64,000 nucleotides of DNA from Isosphaeraceae bacterium (GCA_026004735.1 BPJS01000001.1:4544859-4608858); one strand, 5' to 3'; positions 36,025 through 44,657 are shown, counted from the first letter of the stretch. The notes: a model not told the origin generated them from the sequence alone. A program made the numbers and translations.

Positions 36025-37368
36025 ATGGACCAGACGCCCCGATTCCGCGATCGAGCCGACGCCGGCGCTCGCCTCGGCGAAGCGCTGGCTCAAAAGGGCC
36101 TGGCCGATCGCGACAACCTGATCGTCCTGGGCCTGCCGCGGGGCGGAGTCGCGGTTGCCGCCGAGGTGGCCCGACGCCTCCAGGCCCCCCTGGACGTTCT
36201 GGTGGTACGCAAGCTGGGCGTTCCAGGACACGAAGAGCTCGCCATGGGCGCGATCGCCAGCGGCGGCTCGGTCGTGCGGAACGACGAGGTCATCGACAAT
36301 CTGGCCATCCCCGACGAGGTGTTCGCCGAAGTCGTGGCCCGCGAGGCCGAGGAACTAGCCCGCCGGGAACGCCTCTTTCGCGGCGACCGCCCTCCGCTCG
36401 ACGTCCGAGACAAGGTCGTGGTCGTCGTCGACGACGGCCTGGCCACCGGCTCGACGATGCGTGCGGCGCTGCGGGCCTTGCGTCCGCTCGGCCCGCAGGC
36501 CCGGATCGTCGCGGTTCCGGTCGCCGCCGTCTCCTCCTGCGAGTCGCTGCGGGACGAGTGCGACGCCTGCGCCTGCCTGATCACACCGGAGCCGTTTCGC
36601 GCCGTTGGCCTCTGGTACGCCGACTTCACCCAGACCAGCGACGACGAGGTCCGCGAGCTGCTTCGCGCCAGTCAGCCCCCACCGCATCGGCCATCCGCGG
36701 CCGACGACCGGCCGCTTCCCCCTGCAACCGAAACCGAGGTCGCTTTTCAGGCTGGCTCGCGGTGGGTCCGCGGTTTTCTGGAGCGACCGGCCAATCTTCA
36801 GCCGGCCTCCGGCCTGGTCGTCTTTGCCCACGGCAGCGGCAGCGGTCGGCTCAGCCCCCGCAACCAGTTTGTCGCCGCCGAGCTTCGCCGCCACGGTCTG
36901 GCCACGCTGCTGATCGACCTGCTGGAACCCGACGAGGCCGAAGACCGCTCCAAGGTCTTCGACATCACGCTTCTGGCCGAACGCGTCCTGGCCGCGATCG
37001 CCGGGGTCCGGGCCAGTTGGCACGGTACCGAACCCCGTATCGGCCTCTTCGGCGCGAGCACCGGCGCCGCCGCCGCCCTTCAAGCGGCCGCGGCCCGGCC
37101 CGACTGGATCGCCGCAGTCGTCTCCCGCGGCGGCCGCCCCGACCTGGCCTGGGACTGCCTCGGCCAGGTCCGCGCCCCGACTTTGCTGATCGTCGGCGAG
37201 CAGGACCCAATCGTCCTGGACCTCAACCGCCACGCCCTCGAGCGCCTCACGTCGGCCCCGGCCAAATTGGTCGTCATCCCCGGGGCAACCCACCTCTTTC
37301 CAGAGCCAGGTGCGTTGGAGACGGTCGCCCGCCTAGCCGCTGAATGGTTCACCCGCTGGCTCGGCTGA
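36025..37368 (+). CDS. Phosphoribosyltransferase fused to alpha/beta hydrolase
   Basis: 447 aa from ATG 36025, GGAGG 9 bases upstream. Residues 1-215 are a type I phosphoribosyltransferase: LGLPRGGVAVAAEVARRL and the PRPP loop VVVVVDDGLATGSTM. Residues 235-447 are a dienelactone-hydrolase-like domain: GLVVFAHGSGSGRLSPRN, the nucleophile elbow GLFGASTGAAAAL, the acid in TLLIVGEQDPIV and His in IPGATHLFPEPG. The two halves are separate genes in some other bacteria and fused in some. Base and ester substrates are unknown. Confidence 0.92.
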   Translation: MDQTPRFRDRADAGARLGEALAQKGLADRDNLIVLGLPRGGVAVAAEVARRLQAPLDVLVVRKLGVPGHEELAMGAIASGGSVVRNDEVIDNLAIPDEVFAEVVAREAEELARRERLFRGDRPPLDVRDKVVVVVDDGLATGSTMRAALRALRPLGPQARIVAVPVAAVSSCESLRDECDACACLITPEPFRAVGLWYADFTQTSDDEVRELLRASQPPPHRPSAADDRPLPPATETEVAFQAGSRWVRGFLERPANLQPASGLVVFAHGSGSGRLSPRNQFVAAELRRHGLATLLIDLLEPDEAEDRSKVFDITLLAERVLAAIAGVRASWHGTEPRIGLFGASTGAAAALQAAAARPDWIAAVVSRGGRPDLAWDCLGQVRAPTLLIVGEQDPIVLDLNRHALERLTSAPAKLVVIPGATHLFPEPGALETVARLAAEWFTRWLG

Positions 37369-37543
37369 TCGCCGGTCCGCCTAGGCTCGACGCCTCGCCC
37401 CGCTTCGGCCCGGTCACCGCCAGCCGCGGCTGGCCAACCGCCCGGCCCCCAGGCTAACATCCAGATAAACCTGACGACCGGCCCGGATCGCGTCCCCCGG
37501 CATCATCCGAGTTCACGATCCTGAGCGTTGAGAGGAGACCCCC

Positions 37544-38929
37544 ATGACCGGCACCTCATCTGGCTGGACCCGGCGCGGTTTTGTGGGAACGCTTGGTGCG
37601 GTCACCGCCGCGGCTGCTTCGTCAGCCGCGCAGCCGCTCTGGGCCGGTGCGATCGCCGCCCGCAACGCCAACGACAAGATCCGCCTCGGCCTGATCGGCG
37701 CAGGTAGCCGCGGCAATCAGTTGCTCGACGCCTTCTTCGCCCGCGACGACGTCATCTGGACCGCCGTGGCCGACGTCGACGACCACCACGCCGAGGAGAC
37801 GGCAGCTCGGATCAAGGACAGGACGGGCCTGACCGATGTCGCAACCATGCGCGACTACCGCGCCATGCTCGACGGCGACACCGTCGACGCCGTCGTCATC
37901 GCCACCCCCGACCATTGGCACGCCCAGCCCACGATCCACGCCTGCCAGGCCGGCAAGGACGTCTATGTCGAAAAACCAGTCGCCCACAACGTCAAGGAAG
38001 GCCAGGCGATGATCGCCGCCGGCCAAAAGTACAACCGCCGCATCGCCGTCGGAACCCAGCAACGCTCCAGCGAAAACTTCCAAAAGGCCGTCCAGGCCGT
38101 CCAATCCGGCGCTCTTGGCAAGGTCTTCTGGGTCCAGACTTGGAACTTCGAAAATATCAGCCCGACCGGCATGGGCGTCGACAGCGATACCGATCCCCCG
38201 CCGCATGTCGACTACGACCGCTGGCTCGGCCCCGCGCCGCTCCGCCCGTTCAATCGCAACCGCTTCCACCTCCTGTTCCGCTGGTTCTTCGACTACGCCG
38301 GCGGCATGATGAGCGACTGGGGCGTCCACCTCAACGACATCGTCCTCTGGGCCCTCGAAAAAGACGGCCCCGTCACCGTCAGTTGCCACGGCGGCATCCT
38401 CACTACCGAAGACGACCGCGACACCCCCGACACCATGCAGGTCGTCTACACCTTCGACAGCGGCGAAGTCCTCACCTACTCCATGCGCAAAGGCAACGGC
38501 CTCAAATTCAACGGCAAGAGCTATGGCATCCTCTTCTGCGGTACCGACGGCAGCCTCATGCTCGATCGCGACGGCCACCAGATCATCCCCGACCAGACGA
38601 TCCTGCCTTACGGAATCAAGCTCGTGAAGGGCGACCGCCCCACCCGGACGATCACCCTCGAGGCCTCGGAGTTCAAGGCCAAGGACGACGGCCTGCCCGA
38701 TCACATCGACAACTTCCTGGCTTGCCTCCGCGACCGCGATACGCCGCTGGCCGCCGACATCGTAACCATCCACCGCTCGACCAACACCACCCACCTCGGC
38801 AACATCGCCTACAAGCTCGGCCGCACCCTCCACTACGACCCCAAGACCGAAACCTTCCCTGGCGACGATCAAGCCAACGCGCTGCTCGGTCGCTCCTACC
38901 GCAAAGGCTGGGAACTCCCAGAAGTCTGA
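37544..38929 (+). CDS. Tat-exported Gfo/Idh/MocA-family oxidoreductase
   Basis: 461 aa from ATG 37544, AGGAG 6 bases upstream. The N-terminus TRRGFVGTLGAVTAAAASS is a twin-arginine signal peptide (RRGF), so the folded, cofactor-loaded protein is exported. The Rossmann part starts RLGLIGAGSRGNQLLDAFF, then AVADVDDHHAEETAARI, VVIATPDHWHAQ and KDVYVEKPVAHNVKEG with the EKP motif. The substrate domain includes MMSDWGVHLNDIVLWAL. Family members oxidise or reduce sugars with NAD(P). Very frequent in planctomycetes. First gene of a five-gene run. Confidence 0.95.
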   Translation: MTGTSSGWTRRGFVGTLGAVTAAAASSAAQPLWAGAIAARNANDKIRLGLIGAGSRGNQLLDAFFARDDVIWTAVADVDDHHAEETAARIKDRTGLTDVATMRDYRAMLDGDTVDAVVIATPDHWHAQPTIHACQAGKDVYVEKPVAHNVKEGQAMIAAGQKYNRRIAVGTQQRSSENFQKAVQAVQSGALGKVFWVQTWNFENISPTGMGVDSDTDPPPHVDYDRWLGPAPLRPFNRNRFHLLFRWFFDYAGGMMSDWGVHLNDIVLWALEKDGPVTVSCHGGILTTEDDRDTPDTMQVVYTFDSGEVLTYSMRKGNGLKFNGKSYGILFCGTDGSLMLDRDGHQIIPDQTILPYGIKLVKGDRPTRTITLEASEFKAKDDGLPDHIDNFLACLRDRDTPLAADIVTIHRSTNTTHLGNIAYKLGRTLHYDPKTETFPGDDQANALLGRSYRKGWELPEV

Positions 38930-38931
38930 CC

Positions 38932-39192
38932 TTGTCCCCTTACCAACTGGGGCTGATCCTGCGGCTGGTCGGTCCCGCCATCCAGCTCGTCGGGATCGTC
39001 CTGTTTCTGACCAGCGATCCGACCGCCCAGATGGCCGGGATCTCCACCCGCGTCGTGGGCTTGAGCCTGATTGCCGTCGGCCTGTTGCCGGTCATCGTCG
39101 GCATCCTGCTTTCAGCGCGCCGGCCCGCTCGACCCCGGCCCTACGCCGGCCTCCGCCTCGACGACGACGAGACCAAAACCGGCCATCCATGA
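38932..39192 (+). CDS. Small two-helix membrane protein, 86 aa
   Basis: Starts at TTG 38932, two bases after the oxidoreductase stop. The start has no clear ribosome site, so coupling is likely. Two membrane helices: LGLILRLVGPAIQLVGIVLF and VVGLSLIAVGLLPVIVGILL. A short basic and acidic tail follows (RRPARPRPYAGLRL, DDDE). The stop overlaps the next ATG (ATGA). No family recognised; the operon position suggests a link with the transporter downstream, which is inference. Confidence 0.68.
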   Translation: MSPYQLGLILRLVGPAIQLVGIVLFLTSDPTAQMAGISTRVVGLSLIAVGLLPVIVGILLSARRPARPRPYAGLRLDDDETKTGHP

Positions 39193-39965
39193 CACTCCCG
39201 TCCCCGCCGCCCGAACCCTCCGCCGCCCCGACTGCCCACCACGCCACCCGCGAGCCTTATCGCTACTACGAGTTCATCCTCGCGGCCTTCGTCACCGTCC
39301 TGCTCTGCACGAACCTGATCTCCGCCTCGAAACAAGTCTCGGTCTTCGGCCGAGTCGTTGGGGCGGGGGTTTTATTCTTCCCGATCAGCTACCTGTTCGG
39401 CGACATCCTCACCGAAGTCTACGGCTACGCCCGATCCCGCCGTGTCGTCTGGTGCGGCTTTGCCGCCCTGGCGTTCGCCGCTCTGGTGACCCAGGTCGTC
39501 CTCGGCCTACCGCCGGCGCCGGGCTGGCAGTTTATGGCGACGACGACCGACGGTTCGCCGGTCTCGCTTCCCCGCCAGGCGGCCTGGGAGACCGTCTTCG
39601 GCTCCACCTGGCGGATCGTCATCGCCTCGATGCTCGGATTCTTCGCCGGCGAATTTGCGAACTCCTACACCCTCGCCAAAATGAAGCTGGCGACTCGGGG
39701 CCGCTGGCTCTGGACCCGGACGATCGGCTCGACCATCGTCGGTGAGGCCGTCGACTCGCTGCTCTTCTACCCGATCGCCTTCCTGGGCGTCTGGACCACC
39801 GAGCGGGTGATCGAAATCATGGCCAGCAATTACCTGCTCAAGGTCGGCTGGGAGGTTCTGGCCACCCCGCTGACCTACCGCGTCGTCCGGTTTCTCAAAA
39901 CGGCCGAAGGCGTCGACCACTTCGACGACCAGACCAACTTCACCCCCTTCTCGCTCGAGACCTGA
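39189..39965 (+). CDS. Queuosine precursor transporter (YhhQ/VUT family)
   Basis: 258 aa from ATG 39189. Six hydrophobic helices; the VUT signature appears as FILAAFVTVLLCTNLISASK, FPISYLFGDILTEVYGYARS and ASMLGFFAGEFANSYTLAKMK, with RWLWTRTIGSTIVGEAVDSL near the end. Characterised members import 7-cyano- or 7-aminomethyl-7-deazaguanine for tRNA queuosine. The gene sits just before a zinc-ribbon protein and an RluA-type pseudouridine synthase, fitting an RNA-modification theme. Confidence 0.93.
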   Translation: MTLPSPPPEPSAAPTAHHATREPYRYYEFILAAFVTVLLCTNLISASKQVSVFGRVVGAGVLFFPISYLFGDILTEVYGYARSRRVVWCGFAALAFAALVTQVVLGLPPAPGWQFMATTTDGSPVSLPRQAAWETVFGSTWRIVIASMLGFFAGEFANSYTLAKMKLATRGRWLWTRTIGSTIVGEAVDSLLFYPIAFLGVWTTERVIEIMASNYLLKVGWEVLATPLTYRVVRFLKTAEGVDHFDDQTNFTPFSLET

Positions 39966-39973
39966 CGCCCTCC

Positions 39974-40210
39974 ATGCCCCGCGGAATTCCCGACTCCGGC
40001 AAGCGCCATCGCCCGAAGACCGCCGTCAAAGGCCGGCGCTACCTCTGCGCCGGCTGCCGCAAGCGCAGTCCACGACCGGTCAAGACCCCCGCCCCCTGGT
40101 ATTGTCCCAAGTGCTGGGCGGCCCTCGGCGGCTCGCGTCACGGCTCGAACCCTGCGGCCGCCGATCCCGAGCACCCCATCCCACCCCCTAGGCCCCCTCG
40201 TGGTGGATGA
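39974..40210 (+). CDS. Small zinc-ribbon protein, 78 aa
   Basis: Begins 8 bases after the transporter gene. Two CxxC pairs (YLCAGCRKRS and WYCPKCWAAL) about 20 residues apart, flanked by Arg/Lys residues, form a likely zinc ribbon for RNA, DNA or protein binding. The last 25 residues are Pro-rich. Its stop lies 4 bases before the RluA start. No function is known; co-transcription with rRNA/tRNA-modification genes is suggestive only. Confidence 0.65.
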   Translation: MPRGIPDSGKRHRPKTAVKGRRYLCAGCRKRSPRPVKTPAPWYCPKCWAALGGSRHGSNPAAADPEHPIPPPRPPRGG

Positions 40211-40214
40211 CCGG

Positions 40215-41123
40215 ATGGCGACGCGCCTCGATCAACTGGTGGCCCAACGCTTCGGGCTGTCGCGCTCGGCCGCGCGGGAGGCTATCCGAAACGGCCGCGT
40301 CGACCTTGACGGCGAACGCTGCGACCAGCCCGGTCGCCTGGTTCCGCCCGACGCCGCCCTGCGCTACAACCCCCATCGGCCCAAGGCCCGCCGGGTCGTC
40401 GGCGTCCCGCTTCAGGTCCTCTACGAAGACCGCGAGATCCTCATCGTCGCCAAACCTCCCGGCCTGCTCACGCTGCCGACCGCGCTCCACGAACCCGATA
40501 CGCTCTTGGCCCGCGTGTCGCGCTACCTGGCCCTGCGCCACGGCGGCACCCCCTACGTCGGCGTCGTTCACCGCCTCGACCGCGACACCTCCGGCGCCTT
40601 GCTTTTTGCCAAATCGCCCCGTGCCCTGGCCGCCTTCCAACCCCTGTTTCGCCGCCACGCCATCGAACGCCAATACCTGGCCATCGTCGAAGGCGCTCTG
40701 ACCCGCCAGCAGGGCACCATCCGCCGTCCGGTGGTAATCAACCCCGACCGGCCCCGCCACCGCGTCGCCCGCCCAGGCGATACCGAAGCCCTTGACGCTA
40801 TCACCCACTTCCGCGTCGTCGAGCGTTTCGGCACGGTCGCCACCGGACTGACCGTCTGGCTCGAGACCGGGCGCACTCACCAGATCCGCGTCCACCTGGC
40901 CTCGATCGGTCATCCGGTCGTCGGCGATGCCCGCTATCGCTCGCCTCATCAACGAGGCTCCCGGATCCGCTTCAAACGACAGGCGCTGCACGCGCAGCGG
41001 CTCGGCTTCGACCACCCGCTGACCGGCCGAACCGTCTCGGTCGAGGCCGAGCCTCCGGCCGACCTGCTCGCCTTAATCCGCGACCTACGCCTCCGCTACG
41101 GCCTGACGAACTCCGGCGGTTGA
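40215..41123 (+). CDS. RluA-family 23S rRNA/tRNA pseudouridine synthase
   Basis: 302 aa from ATG 40215 (GTG 40200 is an alternative). An S4 RNA-binding domain is at the N-terminus: RLDQLVAQRFGLSRSAAREA. The catalytic domain has YEDREILIVAKPPGLLTLPT, the catalytic aspartate in VGVVHRLDRDTSGALLFAKS, LETGRTHQIRVHLASIGHPV and RQALHAQRLGF. Most like RluD/RluC or the RluA-1 group; exact uridine target not assignable. Last gene of the run that starts with the Tat-exported oxidoreductase. Confidence 0.94.
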   Translation: MATRLDQLVAQRFGLSRSAAREAIRNGRVDLDGERCDQPGRLVPPDAALRYNPHRPKARRVVGVPLQVLYEDREILIVAKPPGLLTLPTALHEPDTLLARVSRYLALRHGGTPYVGVVHRLDRDTSGALLFAKSPRALAAFQPLFRRHAIERQYLAIVEGALTRQQGTIRRPVVINPDRPRHRVARPGDTEALDAITHFRVVERFGTVATGLTVWLETGRTHQIRVHLASIGHPVVGDARYRSPHQRGSRIRFKRQALHAQRLGFDHPLTGRTVSVEAEPPADLLALIRDLRLRYGLTNSGG

Positions 41124-41302
41124 CCCGAACGCCAGACGCCGCCTCCGCTCGACAGCCTCCACCGGCGACCGGCTCCGCCAGTCCCCGGCGCGATCTCCAC
41201 CCCCAGGGTCGGTTCGGCGACCTTCAGGAATGGATGCGGCGGGCCGGCCCGACGGCCCGCGGCGGCCGACCCAGGGCGATCGCCCAGCCAGCATTGGCCG
41301 GA

Positions 41303-41674
41303 TCAGTCCGAAGTCCCCTCCGCCCGCAGTTCGTAGCCGGGATCGTCGCCGCAGCCGCGCACGTCAACCCCCAGCGATGGCTCCTTGAGCCGCTTCGGCT
41401 CGAAGTGCAGTAACCCCAGCCGGTCGGCACAGCGGAGGCAGAGCTTGATATCGCCCTGCTGCAAGTGAAGCTCCCCGTCCGAAAGCCGGTGGTAGTGCCC
41501 CGCGCCCGGTTCGGCCAGATAGCAGAAGACCCGCTCGCTGCCTTCCTTGATCCGGGCCGACCAGCCGGGCTCACGCACGTAGAGCCGCGGCGTCACCGGC
41601 TCGCGCTGGGGCAGACGGGCCAACGGGTCATCCCACGCTTCAGCCGAGGATCGGCGCCCGGGACGTGTCGCCAT
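41303..41674 (-). CDS. Hypothetical protein, 123 aa
   Basis: ATG 41674, with a purine-rich AGAAGGGG upstream. No family recognised. Soluble, beta-rich by appearance: RLYVREPGWSARIKEG, ERVFCYLAEPGAGHYHRL and ELHLQQGDIKLCLRCADRLG. The CLRC pair and a further cysteine near the C-terminus could bind a metal. The extended upstream frame is not conserved in appearance. Isolated between rluA (convergent) and the HTTM gene on the same strand. Confidence 0.62.
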   Translation of the reverse strand: MATRPGRRSSAEAWDDPLARLPQREPVTPRLYVREPGWSARIKEGSERVFCYLAEPGAGHYHRLSDGELHLQQGDIKLCLRCADRLGLLHFEPKRLKEPSLGVDVRGCGDDPGYELRAEGTSD

Positions 41675-41781
41675 GGTTGCAGACCCCTTCTGCCGAATGC
41701 CGCAGCCAAACGCCCAAGTTAAATCGTGGGTGTTCGCGATCGGGCCTTGGGCAACCAAGCCGCGGCGATCTTCTCATCAGT

Positions 41782-42687
41782 CTAGGGCCGCGATCGACGC
41801 CCGACCAGCCGTCCCGCCGCGTCCAGCCACTCCGGCCTGACAAACGCCAGATTCCCCGCAATCATCGCCAGCGAAAACTCGGTCAGCCCCATCGCCACCG
41901 CAATCCCCAGGTGCATCGCCACCGCCCCACCTAGCAGCCACGGCCGCCAGCCCCGAAACCAGATGAGGACCGGGTACAGGATCTCCAGCCAGACGGTTGC
42001 GTGGGTCGCCAGCTCCAGCCAGCGGGGATGATCGGCCAGGAAGCTGAGGTCGAACGGCCGAAACTCGCTATTGCCCAGCAGCATCCCCACGGCCGTCCCG
42101 TCCCACCACGGCCGGCCTTGGAGCTTCGCCAGCCCTGCCGAGGCATAGATCAGGCAAAGGTGCAACTGAATCAGCCTCAAGGCCAGATTGGCCGCCACAC
42201 TCGGACTCCGCCCCGCCGGCCGCACCGCCCAGACCTGCCCGCCGCCTCCGCCGATGGCCAGATAGAGCAGCCACGTCGCAATCACGTGATCGAAGCCAAA
42301 GAGCATCACCGGCGCGCGGCGCATCGTCGAAACCACCAGAACCCAGCTCAACGGCGCCATCCACCGCGCCCCCAGCCCACAGGTCAACGCCCCCAACGCC
42401 ACCAACCCCACCCCCCAAACGGCCTCCAGCCACGCATCCGGAACCGCAAACCAGATCGACCACCCCCCAACCGGCAACCGGGCCTGCGCCGCCGCCGGGT
42501 CCGCCCAGCCGTCGCTGCCCAGCGTCGCCCGCAAATCCGCTCCCAACCAAAGCCAGCTCCAGAGCAACAAGCCGCCCACCACGATCCGAATCAACGCCAA
42601 GGGCCGCGGATCGGCCGGCGTAAAGAAAAACCCATCCCAGGCCGCGACGACCCCGGGACGTCTCGGTGTCTCTGCGATCGTGTTCAT
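41782..42687 (-). CDS. HTTM-domain (vitamin K-dependent carboxylase-like) membrane protein
   Basis: 301 aa. About eight hydrophobic helices and the HTTM pattern: FFFTPADPRPLALIRIVVGG, GADLRATLGSDGW, LIYASAGLAKLQGRPWWDGT (the helix with a Trp-Asp-Gly motif) and WLLGGAVAMHLGIAVAMG. HTTM proteins are related to gamma-glutamyl carboxylase membrane parts, but bacterial ones have no established reaction. Its ATG overlaps the stop of the preceding gene (ATGA), so the two form a unit. Confidence 0.88.
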   Translation of the reverse strand: MNTIAETPRRPGVVAAWDGFFFTPADPRPLALIRIVVGGLLLWSWLWLGADLRATLGSDGWADPAAAQARLPVGGWSIWFAVPDAWLEAVWGVGLVALGALTCGLGARWMAPLSWVLVVSTMRRAPVMLFGFDHVIATWLLYLAIGGGGGQVWAVRPAGRSPSVAANLALRLIQLHLCLIYASAGLAKLQGRPWWDGTAVGMLLGNSEFRPFDLSFLADHPRWLELATHATVWLEILYPVLIWFRGWRPWLLGGAVAMHLGIAVAMGLTEFSLAMIAGNLAFVRPEWLDAAGRLVGRRSRP

Positions 42688-43352
42688 GAGCCAGGCCGAG
42701 CAAATGGTGAAACCCTGACCGCCGGTACCGGCGGCGGCAAGCTGCCCGCGTCCTCGTCCGCCTCAGACGGTGGGCCATCCTCTTCGGGATACCTCACAAC
42801 CACCTCCGGAACCGTATAGAACTGCTCGTCATCCGGGTCGATCGGCCCCTCGCCCCGCAACCGCACCAGATCCGGCACAAGGTGCTGTTGCACCCAGAGC
42901 GTGACCGAAACCCCGCCCGGCGTCCGCGCCAGCAGGTGCCGCGCATACGACGGCCCCCAGATCCCCCGCCGCCCCGCGCTGGCCGCCAACTGATGATCGG
43001 CAAACAGGTGGTAGGCTAGGGCCAGCTCCCGCTGATACCGCAGCCGCGGCCGCGTCGCCCGATCCGGCAACCGCCGCCGCGCGACGACTCGCCCCTCCGC
43101 ATCCCGCACCTCGGCCGTCACGATCGGCGTCGGCGGCGGCACCGGCGCATAGTAGCGATGCGTGTGACCCTGATGAATCAACTCCGCATAGGGCGCAAAC
43201 GGCTCAGCCAGCGCTGCCTCCAAGGTCGATGCAGGCCGCCCCGCCAACGCAATCGCTACCATCGCCGCCAGATGAAAAACCAGCCCAACCGAAACCACTG
43301 CCCGCACCCAGACCGGCCATCCCCCGAGCGCCGATGGTCCCTCACCGCTCAT
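42684..43352 (-). CDS. Membrane-anchored partner of HTTM protein
   Basis: 222 aa from ATG 43352, with AAAGGAG 9 bases upstream. One membrane helix near residues 15-38 (AVVSVGLVFHLAAMVAIAL) precedes a soluble domain: PFAPYAELIHQGHTHRYYAP, a short beta strand pair (IVTAEVRDAEGRVVARRR) and YQRELALAYHLFADHQLAA. The tail is acidic. No family recognised. Four-base overlap with the HTTM gene points to a two-protein complex in the membrane. Confidence 0.78.
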   Translation of the reverse strand: MSGEGPSALGGWPVWVRAVVSVGLVFHLAAMVAIALAGRPASTLEAALAEPFAPYAELIHQGHTHRYYAPVPPPTPIVTAEVRDAEGRVVARRRLPDRATRPRLRYQRELALAYHLFADHQLAASAGRRGIWGPSYARHLLARTPGGVSVTLWVQQHLVPDLVRLRGEGPIDPDDEQFYTVPEVVVRYPEEDGPPSEADEDAGSLPPPVPAVRVSPFARPGS

Positions 43353-43679
43353 TCCACCCGCTCCTTTCCACCCCCTCGGTGGTATCGGCACCCCACACCC
43401 CTTCAAGTCACCTCCACGCAAAAATCTTTCCTATCTCAATTTCCTTTCTCATTTTGACTAGCTTCTTGCCACTCCCGACTTCGTGGTTTAAGCTTTCCCG
43501 GACAGTTCAAGGTAGAGGGTCGCTTCGTTTGGATGGGCACGCCCGCATGTTTTTGGTGGTCCGGTGGGCGTGATTCCGACGGTGGCGACAATCGGACAGC
43601 GTCAGGCGGTCTCTGGCCAGGACGGCCGCAGACCCTATTGCACGGCTTTGCCTGATTCCACCTGGGAGGCATGGATTCC
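43353..43679. other. AT-richer divergent promoter region, 327 bases
   Basis: The stretch 43405-43500 is much richer in A and T than the surroundings. It holds TTGACT at 43454-43459, TTGCCA at 43466-43471 and TTTAAG at 43487-43492. TTGCCA and TTTAAG are 15 bases apart and could be a poor plus-strand promoter for the repeat lipoprotein. It should also hold the promoter of the HTTM pair. GGGAGG at 43664-43669 decides the lipoprotein start. Confidence 0.4.
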
Positions 43680-44423
43680 ATGCAAGGTACGGTCCTGATC
43701 CTGATGGCGCTCTCGGGCGTGGGCTGCCATCACAAGGCGTGTGTCGGTTACGCTCCGGCTCTGACCGGATGCTACGCCGGCTACGAGGCAGCGTGCTACG
43801 CCTCTTATGCGCCGGCGTGCTACGCCGAGCCGGTCGTTCTCGATGGCTGCTATGGCGCGGCCTGCTACACGGGCTGTTACGGGGCGGCCTGCTACACGGG
43901 CGGCTATGGCCCCGCGGCGATGACCGCCTGCTACGGCGGGATCATCGACGAGGCCTGCTATGCAGCGCCGGCCTGTTACGGCGGCTTCCGGAAGCACCGC
44001 CACGGCCTGTTCGGCTGCTTCAAGCGGAAGCGGTGCGCTCTGTGCCATGGCGGCTACGTCTACGACGGCTGCTACGGCAGCCCAGTCTTCGGCACCTATC
44101 CGCCCGTGGTCTATGGCTACGGGCCGACCGTGATGGGTTCGAGTCAGATCTACAGCAGCGGTCAGATGACCGGCGCGGCGCCGATGAGCGCCGAGCCGAC
44201 CCCGAGCGCCGACTCGGTTCCGGCCCCGACGACCGAATCGGCCGCGCCCACGCCTCCAACCCCTGAGGCGACGGCCCCGGCCGCGGAGCCAGAGCCGCCG
44301 ACGCCCGGCGAGGCGGTCGACTCGCTGCGCGAAGCCGTTCCTCCAGCCCCGGCGCCAGAGGCGGCGCCGGCCCCGGCGCCCGAGGCGGCCCCGGTCGCCC
44401 CGCCGACGCCCGGCGGCTTCTGA
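43680..44423 (+). CDS. Cys/Tyr/Gly-repeat lipoprotein with Pro/Ala tail
   Basis: 247 aa. ATG 43680 is 10 bases after GGGAGG; ATG 43671 is too close to it. The short hydrophobic start MQGTVLILMALSGVGC ends in a possible lipobox cysteine. Residues 17-120 repeat a motif around CYGAACYTG, with some 17 cysteines and many Tyr/Gly; a basic knot FRKHRHGLFGCFKRKRCALC interrupts it. Residues 165-247 are Pro/Ala/Glu-rich and disordered. It looks like a disulfide-cross-linked cell-surface or wall protein. No family recognised. Its own strong terminator implies independent, probably high, expression. Confidence 0.8.
   Translation: MQGTVLILMALSGVGCHHKACVGYAPALTGCYAGYEAACYASYAPACYAEPVVLDGCYGAACYTGCYGAACYTGGYGPAAMTACYGGIIDEACYAAPACYGGFRKHRHGLFGCFKRKRCALCHGGYVYDGCYGSPVFGTYPPVVYGYGPTVMGSSQIYSSGQMTGAAPMSAEPTPSADSVPAPTTESAAPTPPTPEATAPAAEPEPPTPGEAVDSLREAVPPAPAPEAAPAPAPEAAPVAPPTPGGF
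43854..43907 (+). repeat. Two 27-base tandem repeats inside the lipoprotein gene
   Basis: Units 43854-43880 and 43881-43907 differ at only a few positions and encode GAACYTGCY and GAACYTGGY. They show recent in-frame duplication in the Cys/Tyr/Gly region. Confidence 0.85.
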
Positions 44424-44454
44424 GCCTGTCGTTCCACCCAACCCGAAAATCGCA

Positions 44455-44507
44455 GGGCGGGCGCCCTGGCCTTCGAGAGGGTCAGGGCGTCCGCCCCTTC
44501 GTTTTTT
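44455..44507 (+). terminator. Strong intrinsic terminator after repeat lipoprotein
   Basis: A 17-base arm (44455-44471, starting GGGCGGGCG) pairs with 44480-44496 (GGTCAGGGCGTCCGCCC), with only two G-U pairs. The loop is TTCGAGAG and a six-T run follows at 44502-44507. It lies 32 bases after the stop codon. Confidence 0.9.
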
Positions 44508-44657
44508 GAGGGCCACCCATTCAACGCGGTCCGCCGATTTGTCGTAATGAGAAACGCAAGCGGTCACCTGGCCGCGTTCGAGCCACCTTGGCTCGTCGGC
44601 TCTGTTCTGCCAGACCGCCCATCTTCGATTCTCCCCCCTTTGAGGAGCTTGGTGGTG

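Noticed and set aside
43740..44000. Repeats that might be a CRISPR array or mobile repeat
   Set aside because: They are in-frame 27-base coding repeats inside one gene with no spacers.
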